In this document: piece after piece, positions 24,213 to 36,619 of the stretch
Layout: every line of letters starts with the position of its first letter
Numbering within the stretch: the first letter of the stretch is position 1
Source of the DNA: Branchiostoma floridae
Taxonomy: Eukaryota > Chordata > Leptocardii > Amphioxiformes > Branchiostomatidae
Assembly: GCF_000003815.2 (NCBI RefSeq)
Contig: NC_049981.1
Span: 10,228,033 to 10,292,032, forward strand
DNA length: 64,000 nt
Reading direction: 5' to 3'
Program-made: the position numbers and the translations under genes
The notes under the pieces: generated by a model
Database searches by the model: none
Seen by the model: only the letters and a program-made list of their open reading frames with translations
What the model was told of the DNA's origin: nothing

Positions 24213-24881
24213 TTAACGGTGCACACCCCAGTTCTTCCGCGACCGGGGTCCGTGGTAGTCCGCGACCAAAAAGTGACGAAAGGCTTCCGAGGGCCCATGT
24301 TTGAGTTGACATTTCTCATTATTTCCTGCGAAATGACATTAAACGGTTACATGGCTGAAAAGCGTAGGAAATGGTGTGTTTTTGGTGCAAATTGTGTTTT
24401 GGTCTGCCCGTTGCTTCCGCGATATCCCTACGCCTGAATGTAAAGAGGCCCGTGACCTAGATTTACCTCTGAAGCGCTGTGTCAAGCAAAATTGCAATGC
24501 CGCGCGCCGTGGATGATTAAAAAAACTGTAGTACTAGAATTTTCTTTATAATCGGCTGGATTAGTCTTTAGATTTTCCTCTTTCTGGCAGTATCAGTCGT
24601 GCTTGCCGGAAAAATCTTCTTCATCTGTTTTATCCAATGCGAAAATGCCCGATTTTGTGCATCATTTTTGACATGAAAATAATGTTTTTTCCCTATAATT
24701 TTTCAAAATTAGAGAAGTTGAAGGATCGAAACTCAGTTGGTCTTGTAGCTGAAGGTATATCCTCTCACCCCATATACAGTTATTTTCCTTCAGGATAATT
24801 CCCTGGAAGAGATGGTCGCTAGACTTGAGGGTGTGCCGCCTCCATTTGAACCCCCAAATAAACTGGTGTGTGCCCCCTTAA
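24213..24881. mobile_element. TTAA-flanked MITE, copy 2
   Basis: A colinear copy of 22413-23081 displaced by exactly 1,800 bases, with no gaps and about ten substitutions over 669 bases (about 98.5 percent identity). It has its own TTAA at both ends. Confidence 0.8.
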
Positions 24882-25960
24882 GGGCAGCTAAAACACTGTA
24901 AAAGGGAAATGTTCATTTTGTTTTATGTATGTAATTTCTGAGGTGACCTCTTTAATTTCTTTTCTCGCTTCTACCCACCTCCCCACCCATTTTTTTCCCA
25001 CAGAGAAAATAAATGCCCGCAAACATTTCCCCTTATACAATATCAGTATCTAACATTTAGTCAGTCCGTGGCAATATGATGCCTAACTGGAATATTAATT
25101 GTTACATCTAAGGGCAAATTCTGGTACTACATGGTAACTACTTATGGTAAGTGGGCCTCACTGGGCCCACATGTAACAGTAATACCCAAATGTTTAACCA
25201 TTTCATGAACTTCGAAAGTGCATATCAACTATGACTTAAACTTTGCAACGACTTTCTAAATGTTTTAAGCTGGTCTTAAACTAATTGTGTGATTTGTAAC
25301 ATGTATCATAAGCTCTATGTGGTGGTCCATGATGTAAAATCCTTAGTTATGAGGATTCAATTGTGGTGTTATGCAAGCAAGGTCCTTATGAAATAAATAT
25401 TTCTAAATTTAAGTTAGGAAGAACTGAAGTATTCGTCACTTGCAGCATGATGAGCATGTGCGTCTGTTTTTTTATGGAAAGCGTGTATGTGTTTTGTACA
25501 TGTACATAACATGTATAAGTATTCAGCACCAAGGACAAATCACTTGCTTGTGCGTGTGTGTGTGTGCAAGTGGTCTGAATGAATCTTTTTGGTTGTATAT
25601 ACTGGATGAGTCAACCTTTTTTTTAAATGTAAGAAGATCGACAACCATTGATTTAAGTGAAAGGTATTATATACAATAGTTCGACTTCCTCTATAAACAC
25701 AGTCTGTAGCATTGAGTCCCTTGAAATCTGTTGTACTTGATTCAAGAAATGTGGATATATAAGTTAAGTATCCAACTATGCAACTACAAACCAAGACGAA
25801 GACCTGGGACCGGAAGTTTGACTTATCCACCGAGACCTCTTCCGATTGAAAACCCCGAAACATAACGGCTGTCGATAATTTATCAAATAGCAATGCTCCG
25901 CAAATATCCCTCCTTTGTTTTACGGCGGCAATTCTCCGCCTCAAATGAGTGCACAGATTC
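24882..25960. other. Intergenic, no gene seen
   Basis: AT-rich sequence with short open frames only. A short GT repeat lies near 25550. No exon with recognisable protein content was found. Confidence 0.5.
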
Positions 25961-25962
25961 GA

Positions 25963-26190
25963 GTGTGGACTTCATGCCAATAGACGGACCAGTACCAGGC
26001 CGAACCACGGGGGTCGTCTTGGCGTAGAACTTTGTATTTCGCCGTCATGGACTTTTCAGGAGTGAAGTCCAAGGATGCGGACTTCGTGCCTGTAGACGGA
26101 CTAGTACCAGGCCGAGCCACGGGGTTCCTCTTGCCATAGTTGCCGTAGTTGTATTCCACTGCCGTGGACTTTTCAGCCGTAAACATTCTT
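25963..26190 (-). pseudogene. Degenerate tandem peptide-repeat fragment
   Basis: On the minus strand an open stretch carries about 1.5 units of a 40-residue repeat: FTAEKST...NPVARPGTSPSTGTKS, then FTPEKSM..., after which PGTGPSIGMKS continues in another frame. The frame change falls at a run of five cytosines where the sister unit has four. A third partial unit (PGTGPSTGMKFTPMEST, with a stop before it) lies at 28640-28700. I do not recognise the family. It could be the remains of a repeat protein or a mobile repeat. Confidence 0.4.
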
Positions 26191-26588
26191 CCACAATAGT
26201 ACTAAAGACGAAAGATCCGATTTTCATCTCATAGTTGGATACTAGTACTGCGGCAAGCTCCATCCACAAATATAAATCAGGATCTGATTCAGATTAATCC
26301 AATTTTCGTAAACTTGAGCCATCAACAAAAAGCCACTGTGTATTGGGATTCTCCCAAAAAATAGGCAGAACAGCGTTAACGCGTTGCCACGATATAAAAC
26401 AATGCCTGAAACGTAGTTTACTTGTTGCCCGGTGATACATGTGCCGTTCTAAAGAACGCCTTCAAAAGACGCTGTTTATTCCACAACAGAACGTACCTCA
26501 CTTCTGCAATCACTTTTTCAGCACCAAGGCTAAAGTATCAGAAGTTTAGTGTGAAGTAGGCCTATAGGAAAGACGAAAAGTTTCACTC

Positions 26589-28410
26589 ATGGCGCTTAAT
26601 GGATCGAGATTCGCCAGAACTACGGCAGATTTGAATTGGGAATACCTGGATAGCCTGATCAACGATCTTGATGGACAGACGTCAGGAGTGTTGAGGAAGG
26701 AGAGACGGAAATTGGCGGAACGGGTGGAGGCTCTCAAGGTACTGGTGACGGAATCTTCCAGCAGATGTATGGCTTTTTAGCTTGTTTTATACGAATTCTG
26801 CGCCCTTTTACGTCTTTGTTATGTTTGACATATATATGAGGGTGAGAGTGTTTGTGAGAGTGAGGCTGTGAGAGAGACAGAGTGTGAGGGAGTGCGCATG
26901 TTTGAGAGAGAGAGAATGTGTTTATGCGTGTGTGAGTCTGTGTGCGTACGTGTGTGTAAACGTTCTTCACTTTTGGGCGCATGTAGACTATGTTTATGCG
27001 TGTGTAAGTGTGTGTGTATGTGAACAAAGTTTAACGTTCTTCACGTCTTAGCGCATATTTCACCAGAAAGACGACGAACACCACAATAACATGGGCCTGG
27101 CTGTAAAGTTTCTTTCGTCAGCTTTAAAAAATAGAGAGTATATCAATACGAATTCCCTCAGTGAGGCAGTAGTCAAACGTCTGCTTTTACAAACTTCTGA
27201 TGAGTTGCTATGGGTGGAGGGGGAAAAGGGATCAGTCTGTGTTTAAAAACAACGAACTTTTGTGGTGATCCCATCCAGCATGGTCTGGACGCCGCCATTA
27301 CCAGCACCCGAATCCAAGTCTACAAACTAGACGATGGTTCCAAGAGACGGACGTTACAGAGAGGCATTGACTTTCTGGAGTCTCTCAGGCGAGGGTCTGT
27401 CAGGGTAAGAACGAGAGCGGTCCTGGGATCGAGATCGGGTAAAAAGGGTGAGATCTGCGTGAAGATTCAAGTTTTATAGGAATTCGTTAACACATTTACA
27501 AAAGGAACTTGAATAGGATCGCAAAGTGATTATCTAAGTCTTTGGCATATATGTTGACCTATTTTCAATGAGATGCCTCTTGAAACACTTCCAAGATGGC
27601 ATAAATGTTAAAAGACTGAAATAGATAATTGTTTCGCTATTATCATTTTTATTGGACAACACGTATGTACATAATACATTCATTTACATTTCTGACCACT
27701 TTGCCTCATCTATATGTGTAACATTGAATACTTTGCGTTCGGGAACACATAGGCTGTGGTACAAAGGGAACCAGTCAGAATTGTCTGAGGAAGGTGACAG
27801 ACGGTCACCTAAACATCGATCGGTTGAATGAAGCACTTGGTTTTGTGCAAGGAACTTTAATTTGTCATTCTGTTTGTTTGTTCATCTGTCATGATCAGTT
27901 ATTCAAATATTGTATGTTCTTCCAGGCAAGAAAAGCGACCCAACGCCAGCAACGGAACGACGATCGAGTACTGGGAAATCTTCATCTGATTCTTCTCCAA
28001 AGAAATCTTCCATAGCTCGGCATACAATCCCTGACAGATCCCCGACAATGAAAAGAACGGCTTCTTCAGTAGATGGTAGTAGCGCTTGCGTCACACCAAG
28101 CTCGGAATACAGCAATGATGGAAGCTCCTACAGAGGCGACCTCATCTTACGTATCCCCAAGAGTCGTATCACTTCGGGTATCTTCGGCTTTGAATCGGGT
28201 GATTTCGGCGGAATTCAATTAAAACCGACGACTCCTATCGGGAAAAAGTCTCGAACCTCCAAGAGGGTTCGGAACTACTCATCCTCGTCCGTTTTTGACG
28301 AGCCAGAACCACAGAAGAGGGAAAGACCGCCGGGAGTCTACCAGTTGCGAAGAGTGGTCTCAAGCGGGCATGTTTGTACAAAATGTCTTGGATGTAACGG
28401 TCATCATTAG
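26589..28410 (+). CDS. Uncharacterised protein, four exons, about 313 residues
   Basis: Exons 26589-26738, 27067-27213, 27279-27438 and 27926-28410 join in frame (150+147+160+485 bases) with GT-AG introns. I do not recognise the protein. Residues 1-50 (starting MALNGSRFARTT, with RKERRKLAERVEALK) look helical and charged. Residues 51-150 look like a compact helical region (GLAVKFLSSALK, VVKRLLLQTSDELLW, TLQRGIDFLESLRR). Residues 153-313 are Ser/Lys/Arg-rich and probably disordered, with SSSDSSPKKSS, and end in CTKCLGCNGHH, a Cys/His cluster that might bind metal. The second intron would be only 65 bases, and its donor GTGGAG is weak, so that junction is the least certain. The exon 3 donor GTAAAA is favoured over an earlier GTAAGA because only it keeps exon 4 open. 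Confidence 0.6.
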
Positions 28411-28639
28411 TAAAAGTTTGGATAACAAAAGAGGAGAGAACAAAATATGGTATGATTTACTAGTAGTGCTGACATTCGCTCAATAACATTCTAAGATTTG
28501 TCTTACTAAGTAAAAATTTCTTGATTTTGAGTCATTAACATATACAATGAATTCAATATTTAAAAGTTTACCAAAACGTTTGACAGCATGTTTGCCTACA
28601 GGCATTCCCCTTCTTAAAGTAGAACTGCGATGGCATTTT

Positions 28640-28700
28640 CAGTCGTTGACTCCATGGGCGTAAACTTCATACCAGTAGATGGCCCAGTACCAGGCTACTT
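28640..28700 (-). pseudogene. Partial unit of the minus-strand peptide repeat
   Basis: The stretch shares GTACCAGGC and the PVDGPVPG-coding complement with 25970-26090, allowing third-position changes. On the minus strand it reads PGTGPSTGMKFTPMEST with a stop codon just before PGTG. Confidence 0.35.
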
Positions 28701-30735
28701 TGATTTCTAGTATTTTGTTTGTCAATTTTATAAAAAACAGACAAAAATTGATGCATGTACAGATGTTATCCATATAATCTAATCGACATAACCTAAGAAA
28801 AGAGTCAAGACCAAAGGCGTGTTTTTGTCCATTTAATGAACATATCTCTAGTTGACTACACTCTACCTGAAGTCTACTTCTATGCTAACAGTGTATCTAC
28901 ATTAGAGCATCTAACGATGCTTGCAAGAATCATGTTGAGCAAAATCTTTTTTGAAAAGAATAAGAAAAAAAACTGATAAGGTACTGGTACAACTCTTACA
29001 AAGCCAGTGACAGTTTTGGCATTAGTTACAACGTAGGTAACATAACCTATGTATAGTATGAGAGGATATTGTTGTTTCCACTTCTGCTTGATATAACAAT
29101 GATATTCTCCAAGCAGATCTATCGGGAATAAAGGCAGTATCAAAGTGCTAAACAGTATCCAATTATGGGACAACTGGACACTGTTTAGACCTTTGGATAC
29201 TGTATTTGTCCCTGATAAATCTGTTGGGAGATTGCAGCCTTGATACATAGATACAAACCTGTCTGTAGAAACCATGTAAGGGAAAATGGTCATAGAAGAC
29301 AGGTGGTCATTATAGACAGAATTCTTAATGCTTGTGGCAATGGGAAAATGATCTAAGTGACCACCAAAAAGTGGCAACAATGTCCAGATTGTACAAAGAT
29401 GGTCAATCTGACTCAATGGTACAGATTTGACTTTAGGTATACTTTTTCACTGTGTACATGTATGTCAAAGTAAAGCCAAAGGAACATTTCACAACAAACA
29501 AATTTAAAGGCCAAGAATGTAGTTGCGAACTGTAATGCATAAGTTTTTCAGGCATAGTCATAGTGCTGCGTACTTGTACACAAACTGGAACTGGACTTGT
29601 AAAAAATTAGGTTTGGTAAAAAACAAACCTAACGTAGGGAACCAGTTCTGGACAAAAGAACTCTCTCACTTTTGTTCTTAACCATCTAAAACCTTCTATA
29701 GATTGTGAAATTTGCACTGGAAAAAGACAAAAACATCGCTGTTTTATCAATTAATTACTGAGATTTTGTGTTTACAGCTGATTGCATACAATTTTGCATG
29801 AGTTTTTTTAATTGCATGTAAAATTTATGCCAACATGCAATTTTACATGTAATCTAAAAAGAGCATTTGGTCTGGGCTTTCAAGTGCACCTGAATCTGAA
29901 CCTGAACTAAGTATAAGGCATAGCAAACTTGAAAGCAAACCTTACAAAGTAGAGAGAGCTTTTTTATTGAAAAAAAACTTTTGTTCGTCAAATCTTTGAT
30001 AGAATGTTGCCCTTTTCCCCATTTGAAACTTAGTGTCAAATGCACTTGAATTTGTAACAACTGTCTTTCTCCATCCACAGTGCATCGGATATTCCTTATT
30101 TTGGTCCTTGACAAAGTTTGTGAGCAGTATTTCCCACGTCTGCACCCCTTCTGCTGTCCCAGGTGCTGCTTGCTATAGTTTCTCCCTGCAGAAAGATATG
30201 AACAATTGTGAGACGTTAGGAAGAACTGCCCCCTGGTGAGATTGACAAGATTTGCATCTTCTATGTATGAGACTGGCAACTTGTGACTGCACTCTAGAAC
30301 AATGCATCTGCTAAAGGGTTGTCACTATTCTGGGCCATAATGATATAAGTCTTCCAACTTGGGAAACTATTTTCAGAATATAAGCAATCATAAAGGGCCA
30401 ATATAAGGGAGTCAAACTCACAGAATAACAAGCATGGCAGATGGTTCGAAACCTTCCACTGCGACTCACAAATTCTTTTGAGAGGCAGAGAGGCAAATAT
30501 TACAGAAACTTGCATTTGTATTGTATTTTATAATTATGCACTGTTACTGTTTCTCAAAGGAAAGATATTTTGTACAAACATCTTTGGTCTATGAACAATA
30601 CTTATGATGGTTGCTTGAACTTGAACTTAAGTGTTATTGGTGACAAAAGCATTTTAATTAGGCTACAGTCTGTATCTGTATCTGTATCTATATACCTGGT
30701 ATGACCAGCCCCAGCATAACACAACAGCTTCTAAC
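28701..30735. other. Gap between the unknown gene and HMG20; includes HMG20 3' flank
   Basis: No coding exon was recognised. The HMG20 3' untranslated region must extend leftward from 30736. A possible minus-strand AATAAA lies near 29962-29967. A TTGCATGTAA-type repeat fragment lies at 29785-29860. Confidence 0.4.
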
Positions 30736-33700
30736 TCACCCCTGATAGTCTAGCCGCCCCACCACCTCCCGTACTTGCTGGATGAGACTTTCGTGTTGTT
30801 GTGGGTTCTCTAGAATCATGTTGTGAAGTTTGGCCATGTAGCCGTCGATGGTCTCCAGCGTTGGAACTTCCCCGCTCCCTGAAGAAAAAGAGGCCACTGA
30901 GGGTGACCAGACGTTCTTTGGATTATGTGTGGAAGAGTTGGACATGACTCATCAACTCTTCGTAACAACCCTTCATAGAGGTCTGGTTCCACTTAAGAAA
31001 ACTACAAGGGGGAGCACTGCAATTGCAACCAAACAAACAAGTGCAGGTGATAGGGTTGAAGTTTTAAGTTTCGATTGGGGCATTCTATGGCTTCTTGAGG
31101 GGCAGAATTAATTGTCAGACAGGTCACAGTTGAAGACTGTGGCCAAACGTGACCTAGAGGCATCCCTGGCCAATCAGAATTGTATGCTTGTCAGAGATCT
31201 GTTCCCAGGGCATTCTGGCACAGGGCCCTTGTTCCCCTCTTTAAAAAAAAGCCTGAAAGGTATAAGAATGAATGGACAAAGTCTACCTGTGTCCACGATT
31301 CTTACTTTGTCCAGTTAGACTGAGTGTCAGTGTTTTTTGCAAGAGGAATAATAGAAGCCATCTAAATAGGAGATTTACAACCATCCCTCAAACAGAGATG
31401 GGGTATGATCCACTGCTCACCAGATCACATGTTCTATCTGCATATGGTGATGTCACGGAAGCAGTGGATTGCTATTTCTTGAGAAAGACTTTTTCAAAGA
31501 GTTGGACTGTCAAAGATTTGGGTGAGTCCAATTCTTTTTTGTGTTGGAAATTACAGTTGATTTAATCCAGAATGACTTCTACTGGACAGTAGGTTCTAAC
31601 ACAGATGAACGTTCCAGTTAACAGCGATTGTAAGAAGCGACCAAAGCCAACACTAAGACACACTTACTACCTGGTAGCGGTAAGCTACTGAAGTTTTGAT
31701 ACAGTGTGTTCCTCAGGGCGTCCAGGTGCTGCTGTAGAGCCAGGTTGTTGTTTTTCTGCTGCATGGCCTCCACCTCCAGCTTCTCTATAGCTGTCTTCAT
31801 GTTCTCTATGTGCTTCTGCAGGATGGCGTTCTGTTCCTCGTACTCTGTGTTGGACTTCCTCAGCTGTCTCAACTCTACTTCTCTCGCTGGAAAGGCAAAA
31901 AATAAAAAAATTCTCTTTAAAATTAAAAGAACTCACTTTTAGGACACAGCTATAGGGTGATGTCAAGGAAAAGATAACATTTACTTTTACATGAAGCGGA
32001 AAAATCTATTCCTAGGACACATATGCCATGGGTTCAGGTCCGAACGTTTAAGTCTGGACCTGAAACTGAACTTCTGGACCCGAATCTGAACCTGAATCAG
32101 TTAGCTATAGCCTGGGTATCATCCAGATAGTAGTTCACTCCTCTGTTTGCTTCTGCTACCCGTCTGAAGACCTGCACAAGCCGACGGAATGCCTGTTTGA
32201 ACGATCGCTTGAACCCATTCCATAATTCCCTCATGTGTAGGGACCAATCAGCGCCTGCATGCAAAGTTTGGACGATTCCAGACATTAAAGTGGTCTAGGA
32301 TTCCAGACGGAACAGCAGAGAAGCGATATATATGTGACCAATGTCATAATGAATGTCAGAGCTAGAAGCGACTGTATATAGTATGTAATGAATGCCAGAG
32401 CGAACTACTTTCCGGATGGTACCAGGATAAGTTAGGTATGCATTACTAATACAAAGGGAAAAGAAGTACCTTTATTGTGATCCAAAAACTCCTCTGTAAA
32501 AATCGGAACGTCAAACGTGGGGACCTCATCTTCCTTGTCCTCCTGTTCTCCGTTAACTGTGCTCGGGTCATCGTCTATTGGCAGAACCAACAAGGTTAAT
32601 ACTTCATAATCAAACACTGGGTACAAATGTACTTCTATATCTCTGAAGGACACAATGGCCTGCAGTACTTTTGAATATTCACATGAAGTGCTTCTGCGCA
32701 AAACAAGGACCTACATATAGAGGGAATAATGTACACGGGGTGATCAATAAATTCTGTAACCAACACAGAAATAAGATGAACAACTCAAATTTCATGGCAC
32801 AATCATATACATGTAGTATGAAGCCTTTTATAAATATGCACCAAATTTCAAATCATTACTTTGCAGGCAACACCCAGTAACTTTAGGAGGGATAGATAAA
32901 GAACCTGGATGAATGAGGTATGATCTGAGGTGCGTGGGTCACCTTGCTCTGCCGAAAGTCCGACGTCCACTTCTTCCTAGTTGTAATGCGAAGGAATTCA
33001 TCATCAAACATTTTCAGAATGTCAATGTCATGTTACGAGGACCACGGCCCACACAGCTCTGATCACACTTTTTGTTTTTCTTGTCACTCACTTGATGTTC
33101 ATATTCACAAGGACGTCAACTGGAATGTAACGATTTCAAATTTGGTGGCTATTGATTTTAGACTTCACACTATATAATTGTGCCACAAACTTATTGATCA
33201 CCCCTCCAAAATGTAGAAGCTTCCTTTGGAGCCTATGCTTTTGGAGAAAGGATTAACAAAACCACAATGAAATCTTTTGAAGCAATAAAACAAACCTTTC
33301 TTTTTCTTCTCTTGCTGTTTTTTCTGGAAGAGTTTGTAAGCCTCTGTCTGTTGGTATTCTTCTAACTCCTTCATGTATCTCTCCTTGTCTTTTTCTGCCT
33401 CGTCTAAGTATTGCTGGAACGAAAACAATATGACAAAAATGATTACACATGTAATAAAAACATAGGTGGTGTCATGTCATGATGTGGCATAATTGTAGGG
33501 TTTTGGCCTGGGCTCGAATCATGTCATACTATCGCCCTTATGCCCTTGGGAGATGTACTTCACATGACTTTTTCCACTCCACCCAGGTTTAACGAGTAAC
33601 TGACTTAAGTTGGGGAGGGAAAAGGCAGTGGAATGGAGAGGGATGGGATCCACCTCCAAATAGTCTGCATTTTAATACAATGTTTACGACACAAGAGGAT

Positions 33701-35961
33701 AACAAACAACTGCCCCTATGGTTTCAAAGTAAAATCTTGAGTGTTTTGTAATGTGTTTTTACCTGCAAATATCTTACTGGTTACCTTTATGTAGGTTAAA
33801 CATCCAGGTAAACAATACTTCGATACAATTCCTTCTCTACAACTGGATAAAAATCTGATATTTCCTTCAGAACATTATGACTGTCTGACATTCATCACTC
33901 TTCTTCAGCGTCACTAGAATAAGAGTGACAGATGTCAGTCGAAATGTCTGGAAGTGCATATCCGATTTTTATCCCGACGCTAAAGAAGAGTGATGAATGT
34001 CAGACAGTCATAATGTTCTGAAGGAAATATCAGATTTTTATCCAGTTGTAGAGATTAACATTAAATTGTCTTTAAACATCTTCCTAGTTACCACATCTAC
34101 AAGATTTTTCTCGTAAAATTGGACACACCACTTTGGTTAGCTTTTGTTGCTTAATTTTTCAATTGCTTAGCCTAAAAAAATAACATATAAAGACAGATCA
34201 ACTGTGAGATTCTCCCCACCTGTTTCTCATGTGGCGCCAGTTTGCTCCACTCGTTACCCAACATCCTGGTTATTTCGGGAAACGGCACGTTGGGGTTGTC
34301 CTGGCGCATCTTCTCTCGCCTCTCGTTCAGGAAACGGACATAGCCGGTAAGCGGGGCCTTAGGCGCGTTGACATCCTTTGTAACTCGTTTTCTCTTTTTC
34401 CCTTTTGGCCAGCCGCCCTTCTTTTTCACTGGTGGTGGTTGCTGGAAAAACAAGAGAAGGCAACAGTTTATTCTCTGTCCTTCAAGTTTTACTGTTTTCA
34501 TTGTTGCAAAGCAAAACAGCAGTGCACTTCGGTTATAGATGTGGACTAGTGTAGCATAACAGCAGGGTGTTTGGCCCATAGCCCAAAGGCCCTGGGTTCA
34601 AATCCCTTGATATGCCCGATACGCTTGGGAAAGGCACTTAACATGATTTTCTTCACTTCATTCGGGTGGAAATGAGTACCTAGCTTCGTTTATGGCCGTC
34701 CCTCGGATAGGATGTTAAATGGAGGTCCCATATTTGAGGACAGCCACACCTCGAGCATGTTTAAGAACCCACCACATATATCAAGAAGAGTACGTCCTTC
34801 CCAGAATGAGTGAATCAAATTAACCTGTTCTGATATGCAGATTGTACTCTTCAGTACAAACCTGGTGTGCTATGCCATAAGGCTGTTAACTGGGTATGTG
34901 ATACAAAACAAATAACAAGCATAGTCTCTGAAGAAAATATATAAGATATAATTGCACAGTAAAAATTTGAAGCAAGGGTCGGTGACTGAAAAATTATAGT
35001 TTCAATAAAAAACAAATTAATAACCCTACCTCTTCTTTCTGCCCCTCTTGTGCTGCTGTGCCAGTGTTGTCTGCACCTCCCTCATTCTGTAACAGTTCAA
35101 CTGGAGAAATAATTCAACAAAACAGTCAGAAATGGAAAATGCTGTTTGTACTTTGGAAGGCCAATTCTAAAGGCACAGTATAATGTCATTATGATAATGT
35201 CATATACAAGCAGAATTTCACAAAATCATTTTTTTGGAATGACATGCAATGTTGATTTTTTGCAAACCTAGATAATTTATTTGCCCTAGACTGACATATC
35301 ACTACATTACTCTACAGTTTCAGTTGTAAATGCAGTTATCATAAAGTCCAAACCTACCTTGTGAGAGGTCTGTAACATACTCAGGATTACTCAGTGTTTG
35401 GCCACGGCCGGAGAAATTTGATCCATCCCCTGTGAAACTAAACAAAGCAGAACAGATTATAAACTTTATAAAATAAAGCTTTAAAAATACCATGACAGTG
35501 ATAACTCCAGAGGGTACATATGATATCAGGGTTCTCCACAGTGGAGATGAGCTTAGGCAGCTGCCCCTACTATGTGATTTAGGCTACTATGCTGTGTTTC
35601 AATCAGCATTAGGGGCTTTTCTATTGTTTTGTAAAAAAGGTCCTCCATTTTACTTGATCAATGTCATTTTCATTCATGAGAAATATAACCTGGGAACCTA
35701 GGGAAAAAATGGCAAGGGGGATAATTGCCCCACTAGAGGTAAGGGGGCAGTGGTTAGGGCATGGGGGTGCAGCCCACTTGTTCCTCTCTTCAGAAAAAAA
35801 AATATGTGCAACTCTCACCTGGCATCTACTGTGAGGTCGTTGCTCTCCTTGGAAACCTCGTCATCGATGCCCTCGAAGTTGAGCAGGCCGGTATGGAGAG
35901 CCGTGGAGGAGCCGGAGTTCGGCAGGAGGCCCTGGGACGAGTTGGAATCTCCCAGATCCAT
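30736..35961 (-). CDS. HMG20A: HMG20A/HMG20B orthologue, HMG-box subunit of the LSD1-CoREST system
   Basis: Eight coding exons join to 365 residues: 35819-35961, 35358-35437, 35030-35100, 34220-34441, 33296-33413, 32470-32574, 31671-31886 and 30736-30878. Splice sites are GT-AG and all phases agree. Two acceptors (at 35437 and 35100) were chosen over nearer AGs because only they keep the frame open. The ATG at 35961 gives [12 protein letters not shown] basic [11 protein letters not shown] stretch precedes an HMG box at about residues 123-193 ([18 protein letters not shown], then [15 protein letters not shown], then [15 protein letters not shown]). The C-terminal coiled coil is at about residues 245-310 ([25 protein letters not shown]), ending in [11 protein letters not shown] and VREVVGRLD. 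Vertebrates have two paralogues (A and B). This looks like the unduplicated ancestor-type gene, so the symbol is approximate. A non-coding first exon ends at 36620. Confidence 0.93.
31389..31617. repeat. Dispersed repeat with ATCCACTGCT hairpin, copy 2
   Basis: Matches 2060-2253 in the same orientation over about 190-220 bases, with moderate divergence and a few small gaps. It lies in the last HMG20 intron. Confidence 0.6.
33475..33640 (+). repeat. Degenerate tRNA-derived SINE
   Basis: Begins ATGTGGCATAATTGTAGG. A B-box-like GGGCTCGAATCATG lies at about 33508, followed by CCCTTGGGAGATGTACTTCA and a GTGAGTAACTGAC-like stretch. It is more diverged than the other copies. It lies in an HMG20 intron. 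Confidence 0.5.
33834..34054. mobile_element. Foldback element with 79-base arms
   Basis: The arm TCTCTACAACTGG ... TTCTTCAGCGTC is inverted as GACGCTAAAGAA ... CCAGTTGTAGAGA with only a few mismatches. About 60 bases lie between the arms. It is in the HMG20 intron between exons 33296-33413 and 34220-34441. It has no coding capacity. Confidence 0.8.
34545..34885 (+). repeat. tRNA-derived SINE, near full length
   Basis: A-box-like TAGCATAACAGCAGGG, B box GGGTTCAAATCCC at 34592-34604, the block TGGGAAAGGCACTTAACATG, then TAGGATGTTAAATGGAGGTC. The 3' domain has TGTACTCTTCAGTACAAACC and TGTGCTATGCCATAAGG. It is colinear with the minus-strand copy at 19540-19925. It lies in an HMG20 intron. Confidence 0.75.
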
Positions 35962-36619
35962 CCTGAAACAAACATGATGGAAGACGTGTTCAGTCATTTG
36001 TTCAACCTTCCTGACCACTGTTAACGTTTGATCAAGGAGGTGAAAAGAGGCTTTTCAACCTGATGGTTAGATCTCAAAATGAACTTCATTATGAAGGCAA
36101 CTTTTTAGGCCAATGTATTTTCCTCAATCGCTTGCACCAGTTTTGGACTCCCTATATCATTCCCTATAAAGTACAATTTGATCCATATAATCAAGGAGGT
36201 TGAAAAAAGGCCTCCTTGGTATAATCAAATCAACATGGCCTCGGTGATACAAACAAAACAAATTTGTTTTATTATGTAAATCCAGTATGTTTACTACTGT
36301 GTGATCACGTGACACAACAAACATGATGGGGAGGGGGGCGACTGCCTGCAGCGGACTTAACACTTTTCGACAACGGATGATGTTTTCCGAATACGCAACA
36401 TGCATGCGAGTGTATAAGGGATACGATGTTGACAGAAATGTACTTATATTCTATGAATTCATATTTTCGATTTCAGTGATCAAAAAGGCGCGGTTGTGGG
36501 GGATTGCCCTGGGAAAAAACGCGCAACATTCGCAATGACTTTTTAATGGATTATATTCGAAATGATCATTGAACTTTAAATCATTACATTGTCAAAATGA
36601 AGCCTGGTACAGTACTTAC

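Noticed and set aside
22413-24881. A small LTR retrotransposon with 669-base LTRs
   Set aside because: The repeats do not start TG and end CA, lack a primer-binding site inside, and each copy has TTAA plus inverted ends, which fits two MITE insertions better.
25540-25944. 134-codon minus-strand open frame
   Set aside because: It starts in a GT microsatellite complement and shows no recognisable protein content. It may be loosely connected to the peptide repeat next to it but is not supported.
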